Shown: positions 10,941-22,254 of the stretch, one piece after another
How the letters are laid out: each line of letters begins with the position of its first letter
Numbering within the stretch: the first letter of the stretch is position 1
DNA from: Omphalotus guepiniiformis
Taxonomy: Eukaryota; Basidiomycota; Agaricomycetes; Agaricales; Omphalotaceae
Assembly: GCA_028554645.1 (NCBI GenBank)
Contig: JAQOOI010000017.1
Span: 930,001-994,000, forward strand
Length of the DNA stretch: 64,000 bases
Reading direction: 5' to 3'
Program-made: the position numbers and the translations under genes
The notes under the pieces: model-generated
The model's database searches: none
What the model was told of the DNA's origin: nothing
What the model saw: the letters and a program-made list of their open reading frames with translations, nothing else

Positions 10941-13900
10941 TTATGATAATGTAGGATGTCCGCCCAACAACTTGTTTATCGTATTGGTCCGTAGGACCGT
11001 GTCAGCGAATAGCGCCCGAACCAATCTTACGAGTTCATCAACCTCAAAGTCGACCAGCGCACCTTCCTCAAAGAGGTACGTGATATCTGCTAAAGACGCT
11101 TCCTGTTGAGAACATACCATCAGTAACAATTCTGGTAAGAAGATGAAGGTCGAACAACGCACCAGTAATTCGGAAAGATACGAGAACTTGAGCCATGAAG
11201 GAACATAAGCGACGACGAAGGATGGCTAAAATGTGAAAGCATCGTAAGCCACTGGTCGTGTATACAGCACTTCATACAATACCTGCTCAGGATCTTCTAC
11301 ATATAGCCCTTCGAGTGCATGTAAGATACGACAAAGTTCACTTAGCCTATGTGACTCTACTTCTGGAATATCAGGCAAAGCGAGGATATCCTGCAATACA
11401 CGCGAGAGCGCGGCATCTGTTATAGATCCAATAGCTGTGTAGTATTTGCTTTTTGTCAGAATCCCCTGCATCAAGCTCGTCGTAAATTTTAAAATAGGGG
11501 CAGACAGTTCTACTAGTATGCGTACCTTCCACCTCTGCGCAAGACGTCGAATTTCTTGCAAGACTCGATTCATCGCACCCTCGCATTCATCATACCGATC
11601 TTGGTCTCCGGTATACGTGAATCCTGATGCTCCATCTGTTAGGGTGGAATCAACCAGCTGTCGCTTAGTTTCCTACAACATAGTCAAATAAGCAACCTTC
11701 CAATGATACAGGAGATGACCGATGCTCTTACAATAGCATCATAGTATAAACTGTCACCCAGAATTTTCAAACGATGTGCGCACTCGGAGTAACGATCCTT
11801 CACAGAAGTAAATCCAACCCCATAATCTCTTTTCGCTAGCTGTTCTATTTCTTTATTCAAATAAAGACAGTTGTTCGAAAATCGTATGGGTCCTTCTAAT
11901 GACTCCAGCTGGGCGTGAAATACCACTGGATATAGGGCTCGATACAGATCCAAAACAGACGCAGACGTTTGGAAGAGTGTTGTTCCCGGTGATGCGCTAG
12001 ACTCGTGCGGTGCTGTGAGATGCGAGCTAGTGAACTCTTGGCTCTCATGAAGGACATCTTGAACAATCGATAATATGTCTTTCATACTTCCAGAAACGAT
12101 ATATGTTTCCTTCGGAAGAGCCATAGCGAGTTTTGGTGGGCGTTTCTCTGCAGATTTGCTGACAGGTGCCGCAGACGCCGTTGTAAAAGCTGGTGATAAG
12201 GAAGAATTGGGTGACATCGGAGAATCAATGGACGGGGAATGTGTCGGTGTGTTCCCGTTCAGATGCTTCTTGCCCTTGTTTGCCAGCTTTTCTAATCGAG
12301 TGGCCACCTTTGGCGACGTTATTGAAGGAGCAGGTGGAGGTCGAGTTTCGGGTTGTTTCGTAGACGAGGACGTACTATCATCTCCCCAAGGATCATCCCA
12401 TGCGGTGTCATCTCCTGTTGCCTCATCGTCGGGTACAGGATCGTCATCATTCCAGCCCCAGGCATCTCCTGGATCTGGATCGTCGTGGCCATTCGTCTCT
12501 GGAGGTGGTTCCACAGAGGCTATAGGCTCAATTTCTGCCTCCTCCGTTGGTTCTTCAGTGTCGTCGAAGCCCCAGCTGTCCTCTACTTCGTCTGCAGAAC
12601 CCTTCGCCTCACTCTTGAAACCCCACAAGGCGTCATTGGAAGTATCCTCCATATCGTTGTCCGCCTGCACAGGGACGACCGAAGGCTCTTGTGCTTCCTC
12701 CACTTCAACTTCAACCACGAATGTACTAGAGAAATCATCAGGTTCCAGTATAGCCTTTCGTGCGCGATCCAAAATGTTCATCCGACGCTGGCGTTCATAG
12801 TGGCCGCCGACGCCATCTGCCCAAGCTTTGATAGGTGTGTCACTGGGATCGTTGCCCAAGAATCTGACAATGCACTCGTCTTCAAATGCGACGGCATCTT
12901 TGACGAGTGAGAGGAAAGAAGGCAATTGCTCGAACGAAGAGGGGAGACATGGTATGAGAAGATTGTTGAGAACACTAGAGCTGACGGGTTTGCAAAGGGT
13001 TCGACGAAAAGTGTTGCTTGCTGGAGATGGCAGGCATGAGAAGAGATGTGTACATAGAAATTGTAAAGTACGCGAAAGGTTTCCTAGACGAGTGGAGAGG
13101 ACCTCATTGATTGGAGGAGCAGGGAAACACGCGAGTTTGTGTTCCTCTGCGGTGGAATTTTCCGTAAACGACATTGGCTGCATGAGAAGTGCGTCAATGT
13201 AATGCAGAGTGATGTCTCTGCGAAGGGTCGTGAGATGATTGGAAAGAGACGTGGAGGACAGTGACGCCAATATGTCAGTAAGAGATATAATTCTTTCCGT
13301 TTGACGAACTGTAAAGATCAGTTAGCTTGTGATTGTAGGAATGGACCAAACGTAAGGTAGACCTTGTACAGAAGGATAGATGAGAAGCTCATGGGATGAC
13401 ACTAAAACGCTCCTTGAGTATGCCTCACTCAGTTGCTCTTCGGCGCGAGCCTTAGTTGCGCTAAACTTTTGCTTTAGGCGGAATGATGTGAGCTCATGTT
13501 ACATCCATCTGTGTACCGAGACTCACCTTTAAATCCCTCAACACGCTGGACTGGCCTAGAGGAGCAGGCGCGCTCTGAAATAGACCTTCAACCCTCTGAC
13601 AAGTCACGGTGGCCTCCGGAAGATCTCCGTCTGCTACTAGTCCAGCAAAGGATGAATACTCTGCACGACATAGTGATAAATGCGAGAGAGCCTCATGCCG
13701 GACCTTTGCATTAATGGCTTCTTGAGCCAGTGCTGAATGTGCGGTGAGAGATCTCAGCAGAGATGGTACGAGACCTGTCTACGATGGAAGTTAATAGATA
13801 GAAGAAAGAAGAATCATATTGAGATACCTCGGGGTCCGAAAGAGAATGCTCCAGTAGATCCACATTGTCCGTCAGAGTCTTTAGTCGCGTCTGTACCGAA

Positions 13901-14178
13901 ACCGAAGTCTGAAGTTGTCTCTCAAATTCCGGCAAGTCTTCGTGTATGCGGTCATGAACTCGGTCCTAAGAAGCCATTAGTGGATGCTAACGGCAAAGCG
14001 AGGAAAGAAAGCGTACTTTCGTAGATTGAATGGTCGCATCCAACTCCTCCAGCCAAGATTTTGCCAGCGAAGCATTCAAGGACTTACTCGTTGCCTCGTC
14101 CATTTTTGACAAAATCTTGGAAGAAACATCTTGAGGAGCGGCTCGTCGTGGAAGATGAGATGGAATAGGGAAAGCCAT
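10941..14178 (-). CDS. ZW10: ZW10/Dsl1-type ER tethering-complex subunit
   Basis: Subunit of the Dsl1/NRZ complex that tethers Golgi-derived COPI vesicles to the ER; in animals the same protein also acts at kinetochores. Exon 1 starts MAFPIPSHLPRRAAPQDVSS and gives the N-terminal coiled coil (SLNASLAKSWLEELDATIQS). Exon 2 continues VHDRIHEDLPEFERQLQTS and LKTLTDNVDLLEHSLSDPE. The large exon 11684-about 13270 holds the middle domain and an acidic, Trp-containing segment (about 12360-12720), then the conserved C-terminal half: LAKRDYGVGFTSVKDRYSEC, ending in SFVAYVPSWLKFSYLSELL and LADITYLFEEGALVDFEVDE with LVRLVRALFADTVLR. The C-terminal blocks are the clearest ZW10 signature. Many short introns; exact borders in 13270-13990 are uncertain. 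Head-to-head with EMC5. Confidence 0.82.
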
Positions 14179-14255
14179 TAAGGCTAGGGTATTACAGTGG
14201 TGCTGGTCGAGACGCGCTTCGACACGCACGTGGACCTGCGTTGCCTCGAAATATC
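14179..14255. promoter_or_regulatory. Bidirectional promoter between ZW10 and EMC5, with CACGTG E-box
   Basis: Only 77 bp separate the two start codons, so both genes must share 5' control DNA. The palindromic hexamer CACGTG, the core site of bHLH regulators, lies at 14227-14232. No TATA box is visible. That the E-box is functional is an inference. Confidence 0.5.
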
Positions 14256-14787
14256 ATGCTCGGCCGTCTATTGCTTCTCATTGCTAGCTTTATCGTCATT
14301 CACGGTAAGATAACATGCTTACATCTTCTGGTGTTTCATTGACGTCGTCTTACAGCTGCATTCTCCACTTATGAACGTGAGTAGCCAGCTTTCAATTCGC
14401 ATATACCGAGTTTCGAGTCAAGTTTACCGTTTTGAATGAACACCTATCACATCTGAAAGCACTAGGCAAGCCCGAGGGCTCCCTACCATATGATGTTAGC
14501 AATTAGTATGTTCTATGACAACTTGAGCTGATGTGAAGCCTGGTTCTTCAGATCGTTTTGGAAGCCTTTGTTGGCCTCGTTATTGGAATTTTAGGCTCTT
14601 CTCTCAACGCACCAGCGCTCAAAGAGATAACCTGGTCCAGTGAAATGAAAAAACGGTGCGAAGTGCTCTTGCTTCGTGTTAACAGGCGTCAACTGATGTG
14701 CTCCTTTCGTTCTACAGTTCAATAGACGAAATGGACTCGCGGCCAGGATTCGCAAGCTATGTCAACCGCGGAAGAAATGTTCTATGA
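14256..14787 (+). CDS. EMC5: ER membrane protein complex subunit 5 (EMC5/MMGT-like)
   Basis: Subunit of the EMC insertase that places tail-anchored and multipass proteins in the ER membrane; animal relatives were first named membrane magnesium transporters. Exons join to give MLGRLLLLIASFIVIHAAFS, TYELKFTVLNEHLSHLKALG, KPEGSLPYDIVLEAFVGLVI, GILGSSLNAPALKEITWSSE and MKKRSIDEMDSRPGFASYVN-RGRNVL: about 105 residues with two membrane helices. The family pattern of HAA-S-YE, P-DI--E, the second helix and a final D--RP-F--Y-NRG is all present. Four introns were placed by frame and GT-AG ends, including one after LPYD whose removal restores DIVLEAF. Shares its promoter with ZW10, another ER-trafficking gene. 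Confidence 0.85.
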
Positions 14788-15313
14788 TTTGTCACACATT
14801 AACGAACATGTATATCCAGCAACTGTTCTAGTTGTATTGACGGTGACACTTATTCGTCCGCCATCTGTAAAGCTGGAAGTGCCCCCATCACTTTCGCTTC
14901 GGCCAAGCTTCAGCTCATGGTGATGCAACGCAAAAGGGAATGGTTTGATACCAGGGACTTTGGGGAATCTCGTGGTCCTAAGGGAATTAGATCTTATATT
15001 TATCAGATATGTGCAGGAATATTATTGTCATTGGCTGTTAGCGGAGTTGGTCCAAGCAGTACATATCAATGATAATCATCGTGTCACGTAAGCAGCCTAG
15101 AATTGCTCAGCCTTGCTAGACAATTTGAGTATTGAAAGTTCTCACTACCTTCAAACGAACAGGAGACGTATAGCATATGTTATCCATAGACAAGTAGTAT
15201 GTACTGAGGCTTCGAATCAAAATTTTTTTATTTTGAAGAAGCTTCCATCAATCAGGAAACAGATGCTTCTGATCAACAAGTATCAACAACTTTCCACTCT
15301 TTCATCATCCACC
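14788..15313. other. Intergenic between EMC5 and DSK2
   Basis: About 0.5 kb, AT-rich towards the end. No conserved frame, RNA gene or repeat is seen. It holds the EMC5 3' end and the DSK2 promoter. Confidence 0.4.
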
Positions 15314-16859
15314 ATGTCCGACGAAGGCCCCTCCTCTAACGAGATTCAGATTAATGTCAAAGGTATCTACTGTGCTTTTTCATTTGAACACTACGCTTAA
15401 GGCGTTTGCTCAAAGGTCCAAATGAATTAAAGCTTCAGATCACGATAAGTACGGACAAGACTGTGGCCGAGCTGAAAGAGGCGATTGCTACTCAGTCAAA
15501 CGTTGAGGCAGAACGGCAGAGGTTGATTTATTCCGGTGATTAGTAGTGCTCATTTCTTGTTCCTCATTTCCTCATCGTTTTCTTGCAGGTAGAGTGCTGA
15601 AGGTGAGATCCTTCACGCTCTTCAATCTCAGTTCATGACAAATCAAATGATCTTAAATAGGACGAGGATGTGCTGTCTGTGTACAAAATTCAAACTTCCC
15701 ACACGATACACATGGTCAAAGGCGCCGCACGATCTGGCGCTTCGGGGAGCACTGCATCCTCAACACCTTCTAGCCAGCCATTACCGACAATGCAAGCGGG
15801 CCAAAATGTACACGATCCTTTAACAACTCTTAATTCGCATCTAGGCTTCGGTGCATTGAATGGATTCAATCCATTTGCAGATATGGGACTTAATCCCAAT
15901 GACCCCAACATGGTAATAAACCTTCTTCCCATCCATTCTTCCGTCATCTCAAATATCCTCCGATCAGTTACAGACAATGATGAACTCTCCTGAGTTCTTG
16001 CAGCAGATGTCAGGCATGATGTCTAACCCTGCCATCATTGATCAGATTATCGCTTCCAACCCGCAGTTGCAGGCCATGGGACCACAGGTGCGCGAAGCAT
16101 TCCAGAGCGAGCAGTTCCGGCAGATGATGTACGTTGTAACACTTACGAGCCTGCGCACACTCTCGATCGTTGATGCTTACTGTGATGCAGCTCAAACCCC
16201 GAGACTCTCCAAATGATGCTTAGGATGTCTTCCATGCTGAACGGTGGCGGCGGCGGCGGGTTGGGCGGTGGAATGGGCGGCATGTTTGGAGGTTCACCGA
16301 GTTTCCCTGCGCCTGGTGTGCCCGGTGCTACTTCCCCGACCCCTACGCCAGGCGCTACTAATACATCTGGAACCCCAAGTACTGGAGAGTCCGCGGGAGC
16401 GACCCCGGGTTCCCCTGGATCTGGAGGTGCAGCAGCGGCGAATCCTTTTGGGATGTTCAACAATCCGGCGATGTTGCAGCAAATGCAACAGATGTTGGGT
16501 GGTGGTGGTGGACTTGGTGGTGGACTCGGTGGTGGACCCGGTGGTGGACTTGGTGGTGGATTTGGTGGCTTTGGTGCCCCCGCTGCCCCTGCAGATACTA
16601 GGCCTCCAGAAGAACGGTTTCAAGTCCAGTTGCAAGTGAGTGCTATTCTTTTTTGCGCCCGGTCACGAACGCATGCCAACACCCCTCCATTCACCCTTCT
16701 CGAACAACCTTCTCCGCTTGTCTGCTGACTCTCTTTTCTATTCAGCAACTGAACGATATGGGCTTTATTAATCCGTCACAGAATATCCGTGCTTTGCTCG
16801 CTACTGGGGGGAACGTGCACTCAGCGATCGAGTACATACTCAGCGGAGGCGGTCTGTGA
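15314..16859 (+). CDS. DSK2: Ubiquilin/Dsk2 ubiquitin receptor (UBL-STI1-UBA)
   Basis: Shuttle factor that brings ubiquitylated clients to the proteasome and aids ER-associated degradation. Domains in order: N-terminal ubiquitin-like domain (IQINVKGPNELKLQITISTD, KTVAELKEAIATQSNVEAER, QRLIYSGRVLKDEDVLSVYK, IQTSHTIHMVKG); a linker; an STI1-type region with MNSPEFLQQMSGMMSNPAII, NPQLQAMGPQVREAFQSEQF and ETLQMMLRMSSM; a long Gly-rich stretch with repeated GGGLGGGLGGGPGGG (about 16495-16575); then the C-terminal UBA domain (QVQLQQLNDMGFINPSQNIR, ALLATGGNVHSAIEYILSGG). About five short introns; the donor in IYSG and the mini-exon RVLK are clear. Length and order match the family, and the protein ends, as usual, just after the UBA domain. 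Confidence 0.93.
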
Positions 16860-17476
16860 TCTCATGATGTATCTTATTGAGGGGCATGTCTCAGTTGACG
16901 CTGGGGTATTGTAAGTTGGAGTGTAAAGACAGGGGAATACATAATGTATGTGCACTTAGACAAATTTAGCTTGATACATTGTTGAGGTTTTCTCAATCGC
17001 TTTACTTTCTAAGAGTCGTTTTCGCATGTACGGTTCAGGCATCAAGCAGACTCGGACTTTTCTAGCGTTTGTTGGGTCTACTGGGCATGTTCTGTGATCT
17101 GGTAGAAGGTTTCATTGCAGACGCATACACAGTTTGCGCCACAACGTTTCATTCCAGACGCATATACACAGTATGCGCCACAACGTTGTTTCCACCCGCT
17201 CATCGAAAGAGTCAATTCTTTGAGATTCCTTGTACTGGCACTGCTACACTCTGCCTCGATAAAGGGGGTCCTAGAGACACACCTTTCGTACACTTGGAGA
17301 ACTGCTTCACGCAATCAACACTCAATTTATTCTAACTCGAGGTGATGAAGGAAAGCTGCCATATGTTCAGAACGCATGCACGCTGTTTGAATAGCTCTGC
17401 CTCTCAATCTCTCAGCACTGGCCTCGCGACGCCCACGCAATAGCCAGGAGGTGCAGCAAGCAAACACTCCAGACGG
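16860..17476. other. Intergenic upstream of the NACHT gene
   Basis: No gene seen. It holds the DSK2 3' region, the 17110-17185 duplication and the distal promoter of the NACHT gene. Confidence 0.4.
17110..17185. repeat. Tandem duplication, two 37-39 bp units
   Basis: Unit 1 is 17110-17146 and unit 2 is 17147-17185. They share TTTCATT-CAGACGCATA at the start and GCGCCACAACG at the end; unit 2 has an added TA and two substitutions. It lies in the gene-free stretch about 360 bp upstream of the NACHT gene start. Confidence 0.8.
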
Positions 17477-17483
17477 TATAAAT
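17477..17483 (+). promoter_or_regulatory. TATA box of the NACHT gene
   Basis: TATAAAT lies 66 bp before the ATG at 17543, the same spacing as at the GH18 genes here. It supports the 17543 start rather than the in-frame ATG at 17492, which would sit at or before the expected transcription start. Confidence 0.55.
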
Positions 17484-17542
17484 TCAGCTCAATGCTCGCT
17501 CACCCATTCCCGAATGACTGCTCCCTTTTCTATTTCAAGGCA

Positions 17543-20501
17543 ATGCCAACGTCGTCGACATCAGTGACAGCCTTGGCAGGTGTGCTTCATAAACTAGGAG
17601 GCACCTTTTTGGCCAGATTTATACCTGGAAAGCTCACTCGACGCTACGTGAAATCGGGCTTTCAAGAGAGCTGGGATCTGTTTACACGCGTCGCAGGAGA
17701 AATTCCTGTACCAGGTCTTGCTGCCGCTTTAAAAGGAATTGATTTTATCGAAGAGCTATCAGGGGTAAGCAGTCTACTTCATACATCGAATTCATACTAC
17801 GTGACATAAATACATCAACATGATCAGACCTACCAGAAGAACTTGAAAGATATTGAATATCTTCGGGATACGCTGGGCACGTTTACCGCTATATTGAAGG
17901 AGTATGGTGATGAAGAGAAAATTAAGAATGAGCTCAGTCCGGAAGACAAGTTCTCCCCGACGTCTCCTCTTGGAACCCTTGATGGATACTGGGGATTTGC
18001 TAGCGTTTTGGATCTTGGTGATCAGCTAAAAAAGATAGCCGAGGAATTTCATGGTCGCAAAGCTCTAGCAGTGTTAGAAGGAAAGTCGACGGTAGGAAAG
18101 CTTGCTGAGTTGGTACGATCCATGAACGATATGATTAGATATATCATGGTATGCCGTCGGTTTCTGATCTCCTTCAGCGTTTATGACATTCATCTCTCCA
18201 GCTTCGTTCCTTGCTTAAAGTCGATGCAATGGTAATGGTATGTAAAACTTAACTGTTTGCTGTTCCCACTCAGTCACTAAAACCTTTTCGTTCAGCGCGA
18301 TGCAGAAAATGGTGTGTTGATCTTGTTTCGAATGAACTTGTAGCTCAATTCTTCATTGTTATGCAGGACTCCTCGCCAAAATCCCCCGGTCTGAGATAGC
18401 ACCGTCTGATAGTGCAGTTCAGAAGACATGCTATGCAGGTACCTGCAAGGCTGTCATTTCTTCCATTGACAATTGGATATGCAGTGCAGATCCTGGATCC
18501 CTTTACTGGTTTAAAGGCGGACCTGGATCTGGAAAGACGACCGTCCTAAGACAAGTGATTGCCCGACATGCCCACCAAGAGTCCGGGAAGCAACTTCTCC
18601 TTGCGTCATTTCATTGCACACGCGCTCTCCCCGCGAGTTGTGATGCGAGGAGAATCTTCACGACGCTGGCCGGCTGGTTGTGGGATAACAACACAGTGTA
18701 CCGCCGTAAAATTCTGAAAATACTACAGAGTATGAGTGACCCAGCCGAGGTGGCAATCTGGAGTCCACGGAGACAGCTAAAGGAACTACTACTCGGTCCA
18801 TTGGGTGAAATACGCTCTGAAAAGACGCCTGATGCTCCACAGTCATTTCCATTCCCATTTGTCCTTATGATCGATGCTCTGGAGGAATGCACGTTGCAGA
18901 ACGAAGGGCGGAGAGACGTACAGGATTTGCTCGATGGGCTGGTCGAAGACATCAAAGATGGTGAACTTATCAAGGTTGTTCTCAGCAGTCATCCGCTTGA
19001 ATTGGTGGAGAGAAAGAACATTCCTATCGGTTATGATATGGATCACTATCTCCAGTCGGAGGATGCCAAGCGTGATCTCGAGAACTATTACCACGAACGC
19101 TTCAAAGCAGTCCGAGAGGAGGATGCGGATCTCCGCAATGTAAATTGGCCTCCTTCCGATTCTGTAGCGAGACTAGCTAGGATCACGGACGGGAACTTCA
19201 TTGTGGCGGAAACTATCTGTGGTCTGATAGAGAATGCGGACGACAGAGACCAGACGCTACAGGAGGTAGTCAACACGCCAGAGTCTAAATTCTTCGATGG
19301 ACAAGTTGTCATGAAGGGTCTATCGATCGTATACACCCGGATCTTGGAGAAAGCTATTGAGAATCGGACAGCAGCGGAGCTGGAGAACTTCAGAGATGCT
19401 GTTATGACGATTGTGCTGCTGAAAAGATTCCTGTCACCCGATGATCTAGCACCTCTCCTGGGTCTCAAGAACGCAAATGTGCTTCGACGCATGTTACGAG
19501 ATCTTTTGCCTGTCATGGTCGTGCCAGAGAAGACAGGTGGGCCACAGGCCATCCGCGTCATCCGTCTTCGGCACACCTCCTTCACTCATTACATGAGCAA
19601 CAAGGAAATGGCACCTCCAAGATTATACATTCAACCATCAGCTCAGCAGTCCATCATTGTCTATCACCTCCTCATGTTCCTGAATCAGAGACTTAGTCCA
19701 ATCTCCCGCAGGAGCGAGTTTGTTGCGAAGCATCGAGACCGTGAAGATGTCCTTGAAATGGACAGAAAAGGTGTTGTGCGCAGGGTCAATCGAGCTGTCA
19801 ACTATGCTTGCACCTACTGGATGCATCATATAGGAGATGCTGGTAACGAGGACAGCAGCACGAACTCAAAGATCATCATAGAGATGGCGAAGTTCTTCCA
19901 GCCACAGATGCTTCTTTGTTGGATCGCAGCATTTAGTCACACCGATGGCAAGAATCACAGATCTCAAGCTCCGAAGGCGATCAGGACAGCCATTGCGTGG
20001 TTGCAGGTGAGAATAACATTGGTTTATGATATTTTGAACGTATACTCAGGCAGTAATCAGAACATCGACTCGCAACAGTTGTCCAGCGCTTCCACAACCG
20101 CTTCTAAAACTCAACCCCAGGCTGAAGGATTTCCGCAGTTGCTTGTTCGGCAGTTACAGCGACTCACTACTACCAGCAATGCATCTACTCCGGTACGATC
20201 TTCGGAGGACGTAGCTGCACTCTACCGTGCTACACTTTCCTTGGCGCGTGACGCCCGTGAATATCTAGACAAAGGGGACTATACCTTGGGCATCGACACG
20301 GATGGTGACGCACAAAGTAGTGATGCTGCTTCTTTTTCTGGGGAAACCTATGTCGGGTCATTGAGAGCCCGAGAAAGAAACAGCGTGGCTGTTGAGATCG
20401 ATATGAAGATGCGACATGCACGCGAAATCGTTAATGATAAGAAGCAGCCTGTTTCCCTAAGGGATGCCGCACAAAAGTTTTTAGTGGATCAGTTCAAGTA
20501 G
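17543..20501 (+). CDS. NACHT-type STAND NTPase (fungal NLR-like), no C-terminal repeats
   Basis: Signal-transducing NTPase of the fungal NLR-like class, thought to act in non-self recognition or programmed cell death. The N-terminal about 200 residues (from MPTSSTSVTALAGVLHKLGG) are a helical adaptor-like region with DIEYLRDTLGTFTAILKEYG and LKKIAEEFHGRKALAVLEGK. The NACHT core follows: Walker A GGPGSGKTT at 18516-18542, preceded by SADPGSLYWFK; Walker B PFVLMIDALEEC; then SSHPLELVER. Downstream are the helical blocks LRHTSFTHYMSNKE and VNYACTYWMHH often seen after fungal NACHT domains. The C-terminus (to FLVDQFK) has no WD40, ankyrin or TPR repeats. Introns at 17765-17828, 18149-18200 and others near 18240-18367 are clear; a 54-nt GT-AG intron at 20008-20061 can be removed in frame (WLQ joined to NIDSQQ). 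Ligand and effector are unknown. Confidence 0.85.
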
Positions 20502-20640
20502 CAGCTGACAGAGCTCACTTGACTTTCTTACAGCATTCACGTATATGTTCTCTTCGGATTGAGAAAAACAAACACCGATGACGACCAGTTCTTGATATTT
20601 AAGCTGCATAATCTAAATATTGAATGGCAATTATGATCCG

Positions 20641-21050
20641 TTATGTACATCCATGAGAGTTCATGTCCGTATCGTAAAGCTTTTGCTCCTGTCGACAGGT
20701 ATCGCGTGACAGACTTTCCAAGGCTCTGAACAGGAGCATTCCTCTCGTTTGTCCGTATAGAGGACTGATAGACTGAAGCAGTGCTTCAAGAGTCTCGAAG
20801 ATCGTCTTTCCGGAACGAAACTGGCGAAGGAGAAGTTGTAAAATCAAAAATAGTGAAAATAAGAATGATGATGCCTTACAGAATAACCAGCGCTCGTTAA
20901 GGTGACTGAAACTGTTTGTCCTTCGAGTAGTGTAACAGACGCAGAGGCTTTGAGAGGTGTAGATTTGGTGATGAGGAACGAGCGGATCGCAGAAGACTGC
21001 TCATGTAGTGCTCGTCGAAGCTCATCGGTGTAGAATGAGGATGTGCTCAT
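20641..21050 (-). CDS. GSKIP-domain protein
   Basis: Small protein of about 117 residues in two exons. It starts MSTSSFYTDELRRALHEQSS and contains LLEGQTVSVTLTSAGYSFRS, then TIFETLEALLQSISPLYGQT and MLLFRALESLSRDTCRQEQK. The second half matches the GSKIP core, in which an LTEAG-type strand is followed by a (Y)ET---LL--(L/I)SP-Y helix and an L--LE-L-RD helix. In animals that domain binds GSK3-beta and PKA, and in other proteins it occurs at the end of larger polypeptides. The intron (GT-AG, 59 nt) removes a stop and joins GYS to FRSGK. The residues upstream of MSTSS (MWIFPSISLRAI) could extend the start, but the family needs no such extension. The role in fungi is not established. Confidence 0.65.
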
Positions 21051-22254
21051 GATTGCTCGAAGAGAAATGCTTGGAAATATCCACAAAGGATTTGAAAGGA
21101 CTGAATAGAAGTACTATTTGCTGAACTGAAAGGCATGTATAAAAGCAAAACAGATTGCAAGGAAACGAATACAGCGAAAACAAGCGTTCTGCCTTTAAAA
21201 ATTAAATTTTAAGGTTTCGGGGAACCGTACATACTGTATTAGGTGTGTCACGCTTGCTTGTGTGACGTATTACAGTGGCTGTGTTATCCGATTCGGCCTG
21301 ATTCGGCAACTAACATTCGGAAAATCAACGAAGGCTTCTCGAACATTTCAATCTATCCCTTCTACATTCTACGTCTTTTTTTTGAGCTCCATGATCCGTA
21401 ACGCTCGCTGTTACAAAAATAGTATCACTAACGGCTGAATATCACAGGTTCCTACCACATTGGTTGTCTTGGACAGCTTAGACACGCTTATGTAGACACG
21501 CCACTGGTACTTCCCTACACGCTGTTTCGCGGACTGATAGCTGCTGGGGGCCCCTCAGAAACTGTGAGCACCGCGCGCGTATAATATGAATCTATATCAC
21601 CATGTGTATCACAGATCCGAGCTTGAACATGTTAGGTTGAAAGCATTCACGAAGGTTTTTAGGTAGCGAGTAAGCGGAAATACTCTTATCAGATGCTAGC
21701 GAATGAATCCAGGATGCTCAATTATCGGAGGCATCCGTGAAGAAGACTGACATATAGAGCAAGATGCCAATGTCGTCAAGCGTGGATCAAAGCAAGACAT
21801 TCTATGGTCTTCAAATTAATTGCATTCAAGATTTCGAGGCGTCTTCTGAACCGGCTTCTCGAGAAAGTATACAAGTTTCAACAGTCAGTACAATCTCCAC
21901 ATTCACGCTCAGAAGAATCAGTACTAGTCGACAACAATCATCGATAATGGTCAGGATAGCACATAGAATAACAAAGAATGGGTCAGGGTATGTACTCCAC
22001 TACAAATACAATTAAGACGTTGTTTTGAATCAGTGAGCGTTAGCTATTTTGAACTAGTTAGCATGAAAGAGTGAATCCAGGTAGTCCGATGCTGTAGGGT
22101 AGAAGGAATAAGAGTAGATGAATGCACTGTCCGAGTAGATAAATAGATAACAAAAAGAACGGTACGGTCGAGATGAAGCAAGAAGTTAAAGATTGATTGC
22201 ACTGAACCTAAGCATAGGAAGAGCACTTCATCCACATTTTTACACCACCTTTGC
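21051..22254. other. Intergenic, 1.2 kb without a recognised gene
   Basis: An 83-codon open frame at 21764-22015 has no recognisable family and lacks coding character. Short direct repeats of GATTCGGC occur near 21288-21308. The region holds the upstream DNA of the GSKIP gene and the 3' end of the protease gene. Confidence 0.4.

Noticed and set aside
12075..12910. Long plus-strand frames (241 and 185 codons) inside the ZW10 gene
   Set aside because: Antisense shadows of the acidic low-complexity coding sequence.
20008..20061. In-frame coding of WLQVRITLVYDILNVYSGSNQ in the NACHT gene
   Set aside because: This stretch is exactly a 54-nt GT-AG intron whose removal keeps the frame; more likely intron than protein.
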